From positions 1-10,707 of the forward strand of contig JAIVFH010000673.1 in the NCBI GenBank assembly GCA_025765595.1: a stretch of DNA of 10,707 bases. The letters are read 5' to 3'. Numbering within the stretch: the stretch's first letter is position 1; the number at the start of each line of letters is the position of its first letter. The DNA comes from Obelidium mucronatum (taxonomy: Eukaryota > Chytridiomycota > Chytridiomycetes > Chytridiales > Chytriomycetaceae). A program made the translations under genes and the position numbers. The notes beneath the pieces were generated by a model. The model had not been told where the DNA came from, did no database searches, and saw nothing but the letters and a program-made list of their open reading frames with translations. Shown here one piece after another: positions 1 through 7,900 of the stretch.

Positions 1-1
1 G

Positions 2-1232
2 CCGCCCCCTCAGCCACCCCCACCGCCTCCCTCCCAGTGGCTCTTCACACCGCTTGAAATGGCTAATCCCCCATCCATCGCACACATGAGTCTCGCCCAG
101 GAACGAGAATGCCGAGCGAAAGCTTGCAAATATATCTCAAACGTCGGAATTGCCCTCAAATTGTAAATTAGCCGTTTGTCGCCCTCTTTTAAAGAATTTG
201 ACCTCTTCCATTGTGAATACATTCACCTTTAACTAAACACAAACATTAGGCCAGCAATGTGATCGCCACTGCTCTGATATTTATGCACCGTTTCTATATG
301 CGTCAGTCTTTTCACCAACATCGATACCACGATGTGAGTGGAGCCGCAATCTTTCTTGCCACCAAAGTAGAAGAAGCGGGGCGGGCGATTGAAGTACGAT
401 CTATAATATTCCATTTAAGTATTTTGTTGCTCGTGAAATAACCACGTTTATTCCCCTTCCTTTCTTCCTTCCTTTTTTTTTTTTTTTACAGATCCGTTAT
501 CCAGGCTCTAGCTCTAAAAGCCAACAAGGGAGCAGACCCATCCTTCAAATCGATGAATCTTCAAAACAATTTCGGAATTGGTGGGATACAATCATGTACT
601 ATGAGGAAATGATGCTTGCCGTTTTATGTTGGGACTTGACTGTCGATTATCCGTATGAATGGATACTGCGGTTATGTAAATTAAACTCTTGTGAGTCCAA
701 TCTTTTTCTTTTTCTTTTCTTTTCTTTTCTTTTTTTTTCTTTTTTTTTTTTTTTTTGGGTGGCAAGGAAGAATAATCGCTCATCTCCCCATCGTCAACTT
801 TCTCAGCTCCGCAAATCGTAAAAGAAACAGCCTGGGCACTTGTCAATGATAGTTATCGCCATCCTCTCTGTTTATGTTACAAGTCCGTGGAAATAGCAGC
901 GGCTTGTATGATTGTGGCTCAAATAATAACGAGGGCGCAAGCCGTTGGAGTTGCGGGTGTTCCAGGATTTGAAGGAGACGGTGGGAATGAGAAAAGTGGA
1001 GGACAGCATGAGCATCAAAATCAAGATATACCCGTAGATTATGAATCAATGAATACTATAGTGACGCAAGCAGGAACAGTGGATCATCGAGCAGCTGGTG
1101 ATTCTTTTGATGTTTTTTTTTTTTTTTTTAATTTCAATCATTGCTTACCGCCCAACCTGTTGATCGCGCCCAGACATTATCGAAGTACTTCTGCGAGAGA
1201 TTGAAAAGGAATACTTAAAGAAGGACATTTGA
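2..1232 (+). CDS. Cyclin T/K-like (P-TEFb-type) cyclin, 5' partial, five exons
   Basis: Proposed exons are 2-162, 255-393, 492-690, 807-1097 and 1174-1232, together 849 bp in frame (282 residues to the TGA at 1230). After a poly-Pro run, exon 1 has the QWLFTPLEMANPPS entry typical of cyclins T, K and Pch1. Exon 2 carries IATALIFMHRFYMR and then FLATKVEEAGR, the hallmark of the first cyclin fold. Exons 3-4 give ETAWALVNDSY and EIAAACMIVAQII of the second fold. Such cyclins bind CDK9-class kinases that phosphorylate the Pol II CTD and elongation factors in the nucleus; this role is known for the family and inferred here. The N-terminus lies outside the window. A Gly/Glu-rich insertion (about 945-1080) interrupts the second fold. 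The last splice is least certain: donor 1098 (gtgatt) gives the best C-terminus (DIIEVLLREIEKEY), while a donor at 1109 would shift frame. DOT1 follows 70 bp downstream. Confidence 0.85.
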
Positions 1233-1277
1233 AATAAGAATAATTGTTTGCAATAACATTTTTATACTGTTTGTTTT

Positions 1278-1379
1278 ATGAATAATATTTATCTATCTTC
1301 CGATGACAATTGCCCACATAAGACGGACCTCACCAACTTCAACACGGGTACCAACGCGATGCCTCTATCTACCCAATAA
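1278..1379 (+). other. Upstream overlapping ORF before the DOT1 start
   Basis: An ATG at 1278 opens a 33-codon frame ending at TAA 1377-1379. It overlaps the proposed DOT1 start (1303) in a different frame. If the DOT1 transcript begins upstream of 1278, scanning ribosomes would meet this ATG first, so it could lower DOT1 translation. The transcription start is unknown and the peptide shows no family features, so it may be irrelevant. Confidence 0.25.
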
Positions 1380-2900
1380 CAATAGCAGTAATAGTACTTG
1401 GCACAAAACTCAGTCAGAAGAGGTCGGGAGAAATAAGAGACCAAAACTGTCAAAACTTAATAACGTGACTGAGGAGGACCCTTCCGCAGTGCCATCAACG
1501 ACACCTTCGTCTTCTCCTTCGAATAATAATAATCATGGCAACAACTCAACTACCGCCACGCCAGCTGCCGTGAGTATCCCTTCAACCAAACCAACTACAA
1601 CAACAACCACAACTACTACTACTACTATTACTGCCACTGCAGCTATAACCAACGACGACATGATAGAGTTTTCACATTCAGCAGACTCGGTCCTTCAAGA
1701 CTGGAAGATATACAAGCCATTACCCGGCTCCAACACACAACAAGCCCTTTTCGAAACAGTCGCACTTTCATATCCCTCTTCCTCCTCGGCATTGACAGCA
1801 ACAGCAGCAACAGAAGCCCCACAGGAGCTTTTTCCCCTATGTGAACCGACTCGCGCAAATGAGTATCTCCCGCTGCATGATTTGAAGGCAACAGTTCAAA
1901 TCATAATCAAATACTGTCTGGATGAAACGGAACGCGTTCCTTTTGGAGATGAATTGAATGGTATTTTGAGAGCAGTTATTCGCGCGTGTAATCGAAAGGA
2001 TGTGGTGGGGTTGAGGGAGAGTGTTGGCGTGTTTAATGAACAGCTTAATGTGGTGCGTGAAAAGAGGAGGATAAAGTTGGGTATTACGATGCATGAAAAG
2101 AATAGGATGGTTAGTTTACTTTTTTTTTTCGCTTTCATTAATTGCGGTATTTATTTCTTATGTTTTTTACAACTCCATCAATTTTATATCAAAAGAATAC
2201 CGATCCAGCTCCATTAGACCTCATTTACCATATCCTGGATCAAACATACGCCCACACAGTCGCACCCCAAGTCGACAGTCTTCAAAAATACAAGGGATTC
2301 TCCAACAACGTGTACGGCGAGGTCAAACACTCACTCGTCACAGAATTCATTGCCAAAACAAACCTCCTCCTCCCTCTGTCATCATCATCAACAACAACAA
2401 CAACAGATGCACCGCAAACAAGGAAAATATTCTTGGACATGGGAAGTGGAACAGGAAATGTGGTTCTCCAAGTCGCAGCCCAAACTCTGGCTGAATCCTA
2501 TGGAATCGAAATCATGGAGAACCCATCCAAATTAGCCCAACTCCAAGCACAAGAGTTCAAATCGCGTTGTCGGTTGTATAATATCCCGCATGGGCCTGTA
2601 GAGATATTCCAAGGGGATTTCCTGGAGGATGAACGCATCAACCCGCTCTTGGCGAAAGCGGATGTAGTCTTTGTTAATAATTACGCGTTTGATGCGAGTT
2701 TGAATTTTGCGATATTGCAAAAGTTTTTGGATTTGAAGGAAGGGTGTGTGGTGATTTCGTTGAAACTGTTTGGGAGTGGTGGGGTGGGTGAGAACTCGCT
2801 GGAGAATATGTTTCGGACGAGGGAGTATTATTTTGGGGAGAATCGCGTGAGTTGGATGGCGGAAGGAGGGAGATATTATATTCATACAGTCAAAAGATGA
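1303..2900 (+). CDS. DOT1: DOT1 histone H3 Lys79 methyltransferase, two exons
   Basis: Exons 1303-2109 and 2196-2900 join in phase 0 around an 86-bp intron (donor gttagt, acceptor aaaag), giving 503 residues. Residues 1-170 are Asn/Ser/Thr-rich with a poly-Thr run, like the disordered N-terminus of fungal Dot1. The catalytic fold follows: NNVYGEV (about 307-312), SAM-binding motif I LDMGSGTGNVVLQ (349-361), the acidic residue of YGIEIM (E374), GDF (409-411), VFVNNYAF (427-434, with the Asn pair near the active site), VISLK, and a C-terminal VSW...YYIHTV. No expected motif is missing, so the enzyme should be active. Dot1 methylates H3K79 on nucleosomes in transcribed chromatin without a SET domain. 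A Ser/Thr tract (about 331-339) sits just before motif I. The first in-frame ATG was taken as start. The 3' end is tandemly duplicated just downstream. Confidence 0.93.
1589..1630 (+). repeat. ACN triplet tract (poly-Thr) in DOT1 exon 1
   Basis: A run of ACA/ACC/ACT codons encodes poly-Thr in the low-complexity N-terminal region of DOT1. Codon mixing suggests an older tract, though the act-act-act portion is a pure repeat prone to length change. Confidence 0.8.
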
Positions 2901-2985
2901 TGATATTTATTTAAATGATTCAAATTTAAAATGAGGCGTAAAACAAACCTGTATTCCGTTTGGTTCAACGTTTATTGTTTTCAAT
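2660..2985 (+). repeat. Tandem duplication, copy A (DOT1 3' end plus flank)
   Basis: This 326-bp unit starts at ggatgtagtc inside the DOT1 exon and ends at ttttcaat. The next unit begins immediately at 2986. Copy A holds the last ~80 codons of the intact DOT1 gene and 85 bp of 3' flank. The coding part is identical to copy B. Only three differences exist, all in the last ~55 bp: gaggcg versus gagcg (one base lost in B), caacg versus cgacg, and attgtttt versus attatttt. Confidence 0.97.
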
Positions 2986-3226
2986 GGATGTAGTCTTTGT
3001 TAATAATTACGCGTTTGATGCGAGTTTGAATTTTGCGATATTGCAAAAGTTTTTGGATTTGAAGGAAGGGTGTGTGGTGATTTCGTTGAAACTGTTTGGG
3101 AGTGGTGGGGTGGGTGAGAACTCGCTGGAGAATATGTTTCGGACGAGGGAGTATTATTTTGGGGAGAATCGCGTGAGTTGGATGGCGGAAGGAGGGAGAT
3201 ATTATATTCATACAGTCAAAAGATGA
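2984..3226 (+). pseudogene. DOT1 C-terminal fragment created by tandem duplication
   Basis: The junction with copy A supplies a chance ATG at 2984, followed by 79 codons identical to the DOT1 C-terminus (VFVNNYAF through HTVKR) and the same TGA at 3224-3226. The fragment lacks the N-terminal region, the YGE motif and SAM-binding motif I, so it cannot be a methyltransferase. It has no promoter of its own; it would be transcribed only as an extended DOT1 3' UTR. It is best regarded as a duplicated gene fragment, or an assembly artefact, and not as a gene. Confidence 0.85.
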
Positions 3227-3310
3227 TGATATTTATTTAAATGATTCAAATTTAAAATGAGCGTAAAACAAACCTGTATTCCGTTTGGTTCGACGTTTAT
3301 TATTTTCAAT
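2986..3310 (+). repeat. Tandem duplication, copy B
   Basis: The 325-bp direct repeat of 2660-2985 abuts copy A with no spacer. The sequence after copy B (gagtatatgc) differs from that at the start of the unit, so the junction shows at most one base of microhomology. No target-site duplication or mobile-element end is visible. Confidence 0.97.
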
Positions 3311-3444
3311 GAGTATATGCAAATAGGTAATAAAATCAGAAAGGGGTTGTTAAAATGACGGCATAATGTGTATTTTTTGGTATATTGTTTACTGGGTTCC
3401 TGTAACGAAATTCATCCCACCCCCCACATCAGAGTAAGGGGTTT
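3311..3444. other. Convergent 3' intergenic region
   Basis: This 134-bp gap lies between the duplicated DOT1 tail and the stop of the minus-strand RRM gene. It contains an AATAAA-type hexamer on the plus strand (about 3329-3335, taataaaatc), a plausible poly(A) signal for DOT1. No coding potential or RNA gene was seen. Confidence 0.5.
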
Positions 3445-3558
3445 TCACATGTTATTGTTATTCCGGTTGTATGGCCCTCCATTAAAGCGTTGGTTATTGT
3501 TGAAATTGTTATGGCGTATCGGTCCACCAGCCGCGTTACCAGGACCATTGTTGTACAT
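3445..3558 (-). other. Short C-terminal exon of the RRM gene
   Basis: On the minus strand, acceptor gtgttag is followed by 38 codons of Asn/Gly/Arg-rich sequence (MYNNGPGNAAGG, later NRNNNNM) ending at TGA (3445-3447). The composition matches the preceding exon, which ends RNNNM at a gtaaaa donor. Reading straight through that donor adds only Lys-Leu before a stop. The implied 84-bp intron matches the 86-bp intron upstream. This is strong compositional evidence for a real third exon. Confidence 0.8.
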
Positions 3559-4832
3559 CTAACACATCAAAAACGAAAGCGGAATTAAGTTTCGGGGGAA
3601 AAAAGACACAAAATGATGGGAAGTGAAATGTCACAGTTTTACCATATTGTTGTTTCTCATCATGGAAGGAGGGCCCATTCCCATCCCGCCCATTCCCATC
3701 CCTGGCATGCCGTTGTTCATTCCCATTGAATTGTTCATACCCATTGGATTACCCATTCCCATTTGAGCGTTCATTCCCATCCCGCCCATTCCCATGCCCA
3801 TGCCCATACCCATTCCCATTCCCATTTGCGGGTTGTTGTTCATTCCCATCATTTGAGGATTCATTCCACCCATTCCTATAGCAGGGGCGCCCATTCCCAT
3901 GTTTCCCATGTTTCCCATGTTTCCCATGTTTCCCATGTTTCCCATGTTTCCCATGTTTCCCATGTTTCCCATGTTTCCCATATTACCATTCCCACCAAAC
4001 TCCGATAAAGCAGCCACACCACCACCACCACCACCTCCTCCTCCTCCTCCACCTCCAGGAACAATTCGAAACATTTGTCCATTGCCCGGCAACACGCGAA
4101 ACAAATTCTGTTTATCCAAAACGACATTACAAAGAACAACAGACGGCGGTTTCCCAAAATCCGCAGCAGCCAAAGCATCAGCATCATTTAAAAACGATTG
4201 TGTACGCAATGCGGATTCTGGGGATTTGAATTCCATGTAGGCGATTCCTTTTGATTTCCCATTCATTTTGAATTCGGAAAAGTAAATGTCGGAGATTGAT
4301 ATGTCTGTTGATCCAGAATCGAGAGCCATTTGGAGGAGTTTGGCGTCTGTAGTGTGCTGGGATCAAAAAAAAGAAAACAGTAATAAGGTTATTGGGTGTT
4401 TATGGTTTGACTTTGGGAAAGAAAAAAAAAGGAGCACTGTACCCAAGTTAGATCTGTGATGTAGAGGGCCATTTTATCCGGATCCACGACGGTGATATCA
4501 TTTTTCGGATTAAATTTTTTTGTTGTGGTTGGTGTTGTCGTTCTAGTGGTGTTATTTGTTGTTGTTGGTGGCAGTTCATCGTCGCCATCGCCAAAGTCCA
4601 CTTCCTCCTCGACTGAGCCCCGCCGTTTCAATGCATTCGAAGCTGGATGCGGAGGCAGCGGGTGTTGCATCGAGGTCCTTGAGTTGTTGTTGGTGTTGTT
4701 GCTATTGTTTGGCGCACTCTCGAGCAGCGCCGATGCGTCCCCGTAGTCATCGTCATCGTCGCCGTACAGATTGACGAGATTGTTTGTGTTGTTGTTTGTG
4801 TTTGCGTTGTTGTTTGTGTTGTTTCTGGCCAT
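3445..4832 (-). CDS. CFIm68 (CPSF6/CPSF7)-like RRM protein, three exons
   Basis: In transcription order the exons are 4832-4443, 4356-3643 and 3558-3445; all joins are phase 0 and introns are 86 and 84 bp, giving 405 residues. Residues 1-120 are Asn-rich and acidic (LYGDDDDDYGD), recalling the acidic N-terminus of CPSF6. A single RRM follows: RNP2 LYITDL (123-128), then TWHTTDAKL spanning the first splice, and RNP1 KSKGIAYMEF (164-173). ALYI-x-x-LTW-x-TTD is the CFIm68-type RRM signature; that RRM binds CFIm25 in pre-mRNA 3'-end processing and poly(A)-site choice. The C-terminal half is low complexity: a run of 13 Gly, ten Asn-Met-Gly repeats, then Met-Gly/Asn-rich sequence. The last exon adds 37 Asn/Gly-rich residues; without that splice, reading into the intron adds only two residues before a stop. 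The KH gene is divergent. Function is inferred; a generic RRM splicing factor is the alternative. Confidence 0.85.
3896..3985 (-). repeat. 9-bp minisatellite encoding Asn-Met-Gly repeats
   Basis: Nine exact copies of the 9-mer cccatgttt (plus strand) run from 3896 to 3976, followed by one diverged copy to 3985. Read on the minus strand they encode consecutive Asn-Met-Gly triplets in the RRM protein. Being identical at the nucleotide level, the array is probably young and length-polymorphic; any change in copy number keeps the frame. Confidence 0.95.
4017..4055 (-). repeat. GGN triplet tract (poly-Gly)
   Basis: Consecutive Gly codons (ccn on the plus strand) encode about 13 Gly between the RRM and the Met-rich tail. 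It is a mixed-codon triplet repeat, likely a flexible linker. Confidence 0.85.
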
Positions 4833-4954
4833 TCAGTTCAGCTGGATGGATGGATGGATGGATGGCTATTAATAAAGCAGCTCTGATTGGGGGGCTTTGC
4901 AGTGTTCCAGAAAACAGCAAGAAAAGCAAAAGCAAAAGAAAAAACACGACACCG
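4833..4954. promoter_or_regulatory. Divergent promoter between RRM and KH-SAM genes
   Basis: Only 122 bp separate the minus-strand RRM ATG (4830-4832) from the proposed KH-SAM ATG (4955), so both promoters and 5' UTRs must share this segment or reach into neighbouring exons. It holds an ATGG microsatellite and an A-rich stretch near 4917-4945 next to the KH-SAM start. No clear TATA box was seen; the element ctattaataa (4866-4875) is AT-rich but unproven. Confidence 0.55.
4843..4865 (+). repeat. TGGA tetranucleotide microsatellite
   Basis: Five TGGA units plus a partial one lie between the divergent genes. The array contains ATGs at 4850 and 4862 in frame with KH-SAM exon 1, so its length could affect which upstream start is available. 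Confidence 0.9.
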
Positions 4955-7900
4955 ATGCAGACCACGACGACCACGTTCGCGTTCGCCGTCGTGACGTACG
5001 ACGGCCTCGACCCGAGCGCCGCCACGGCGCTGGCGAAGACGTCGACGAAAGTGGCGCATTTGATCAACACGCTGGGCGCCTTCCGCGACCCGCCGGCGGC
5101 AACAACAACAGCGGCAGCCAGGCTGAGCGTCAGCATCCAGCCGCCCGAGCCGCTCGTGACGCACACGCACGGCCGCTTCGAGGTCAACTACGCCTGCGGC
5201 GTGTCCGGCGCGCCAGAGAAGGTCATGCTGGCCCGCACAATGCTGCTCGCGCGGAATCCCTCGCTGGTGAGTGCGGATGGGCGCCGACTGCAGAACTGCA
5301 TTGGAACGGCCGGGAACTGGCGCGACTGCGAAATCTGCTGGGTGGCGTAGTGGGGAAGCTGAACCTTCGGCGCATCAGAGCGAATCAAAGGATTCAAACG
5401 CTTAGACATTTGCGCAATGCGGGAAATCTGTGGGGGGGTCGATGGTGCTTGGCACGAGGAGGGGGGCGTAAAGGAGGCTTGAAAAGAACAATGGAAGGAA
5501 TCATTTTCACTCCCCACACCCTCCACAACAAAACTTACCACTAACCAAAGTAAAAAAAAAAAAAACATCCAAAAAAAAACAATTCAAAGACTACCGTGAC
5601 ACTAAAGACAAACAAGAGGCTCATTCTCAACCATCTCGATGAAATGAAACCTTGTGTAAAGTCAAAACTTGATGCCATCATGGCTGCATCCAATACCCAA
5701 ATCACTTGCCAGGAATCCAGCTCAACTATAACCCCAAATACCTCATCATCCATCAATGGAAGTATCAAGAGCGGAAAAAGTGGCAGCAGTGGTGGATCCC
5801 CTGCCTCTCTCAGTACACGCCTCCCCGACAGAATGGACGTGGAAATTATGGGAACCTGGTTCGACATTGAAGTCGGAGCGCGGTTGCAAACACTTGCATA
5901 CCTCGACGAACTAAATGGCTTCACGTGTCGCACTCTGGAAATAGGCTTTGACTGCTATCCAATCATTGTTGGTCGCAAAAGGGCGGTTTTAAATAGAATC
6001 ATGGAAGACAGTGGGGGTGCAAATATTTATCTTCCAAGCAGTCTGATTAAATGCGTCGAGCTGCCTGCCGACGCACCCAGTCCGACTCAGAGGAGTACAC
6101 CTTTGAACAGACAGAAACCAAATGTTATTTATATCACTGGACCCGCTGAAATTGTCGATGTTGCTATTTCAAAGATTCAACACTTGATGTCAACAAAGGT
6201 GAGCCCTAAAATGGTTTTATGGATGGACGGACACACGGTTTCCAGAACAAGCGATTTTTTTTTTCAAAAAAAACTTCCATGGTTTCCTGATCTTACAAAA
6301 AAAAAACAATGACACAGAAACAATCTCTTATCCACAAACAAGTCCGCTTAATTCGGCGCAAAATTGATTGGTTAATCACCTCCAAACGTGAGCAAGTCAG
6401 GAAAATCATGTACGACAATGGAGTACACTTGCAAATCCCACCACTTGGTAGCTCACAATGTACCATTGATGTCGTTGGAGACAATATGGTGTACATTGAA
6501 CGGTCGATTCGCGCGTTGATGGAATTGGTAAAAATCAAAGGGAAATTTTGCTTCACATCTGAGGAAGCTGACCGTTTTCTATTTGTCTCAAGGTTTGCAA
6601 GTTTTATATGGCGTCTATTCAAGTAGACCCATCGACTCCAGGAACATCTCTTTCTCAAACAAAGAGCTCACTTCCGAAAATCAGTCAAACTGCTCGCTGC
6701 GAAATAACAACAAACAACCAAGGCCTTGAAATCTATGGAACAGAGTTTGCTGTAAAAGCTGCAGTTCGAATGATTTGCGAACTTGGGACACTGACTGTAA
6801 AGTTTTGCACCGTTTATTTTTTATTTTTTTTTTTTGGTCTCCTTATAGACAGCTAAGGTGGAAGAAACCATTCCTTTTTTTTGAAAAATTCAACAGGCCC
6901 ATATCAGAGAAATTAAATTCCATCTTGAACTCCCCCTGGAACACAAGGAATTCATCAATGGCAAAAAGAGCGGGAAAATCAACAAAATCACAAAGGGGTG
7001 TGGATGCAATATCTTGTTCCATGAAGACTTGAATGAGTATAATATGGTGATTGATGTTTCACATTCGGGGTACGCGTTGGCGATGGAAGGGCTTAAGCTG
7101 CTGGAGGTAAAAAAAAAAAAAAAGTTTTTTGTTTTTCATCCCTATTTTGATACTCATGGTTTTTGTTTTTTATCATAAAAAAAAAAGGACGAACTTCCCG
7201 CCGAAATGTCCTTTTTCATTCCCGAAACGTTCCACAAGAGAATCATTGGAGTCGGTGGTAAAAACATTCAACGAATCATGAAAAAGTACGGTGTCTACGT
7301 CAAATTCAGCAACGCCGAAGAATTCGCGCTCCTCGGCGGATACCACGAAAACAAGGACAATGTGATTGCACGCACCCCGGCCAAAAACGCGGAAAACTTG
7401 GATTTGTTGAAGGAGAGTGTGTTTGAGGTTGTTGGATTCCAAAGCGATGTTTCGGGAACCGTTTCGATTCCAAGGGTCTTGCATAGGAGTATAAAAGGAC
7501 ATCATGGGTTGGTTGTGAGTGGCATTGAACGGACTTTTAATGTCAAGATTGTGTGGCCTGATAAAGAGAGTGGAAGCGATGATATTAAAATCGTGGGTCA
7601 AGATATGCAAGTTCTTCAAGCGAAAGCTGAATTACTGGTACGTTATTGGGGTAATATATCTTGGTCCTGAGTTTTAATTCTTTTTTTTTTTTTGGGGTGG
7701 ATAGAACTTGGTTCCTGACGTGAATTGGATTCCGATTCCATGCACAAAAACGGCAATTGATGAAATCAACACTGAAGCGTTTCAAAAGTATTTTAAAGAT
7801 CAGCTTTTGCATGAGTTGGGGGCAGAACTCTATGTCAACATTCCTGGCACGGAATTGGAAACACCTGGCCTTGAAATTACATTTATTGTTTATATTCGCC

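Noticed and set aside
706..757. Long T-rich tract as a retroposon tail.
   Set aside because: It sits inside a cyclin intron, has no target-site duplication or element body, and similar T-runs occur in most introns of the window.
2984..3226. 80-codon ORF after DOT1 as a separate small gene.
   Set aside because: It is an exact copy of the DOT1 C-terminus, its ATG is a junction product, and the catalytic motifs are absent.
3368..3562. Plus-strand ORF of 64 codons downstream of DOT1.
   Set aside because: It lies antisense to the Asn/Gly-rich third exon of the RRM gene, which explains the open frame.
3896..3985. CRISPR-like or regulatory direct-repeat array.
   Set aside because: The units are contiguous 9-mers without spacers and translate to Asn-Met-Gly within a clear coding exon.
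4897..5544. 216-codon plus-strand ORF in another frame over the same GC-rich region.
   Set aside because: Arg-rich shadow frame of exon 1; the alternative frame gives family-like sequence continuing across the splice into exon 2.
5188..5568. 126-codon minus-strand ORF across exon 1 and intron 1 of the KH-SAM gene.
   Set aside because: Its composition is irregular with no recognisable domain; GC- and CG-rich sequence is stop-poor on both strands and explains it.
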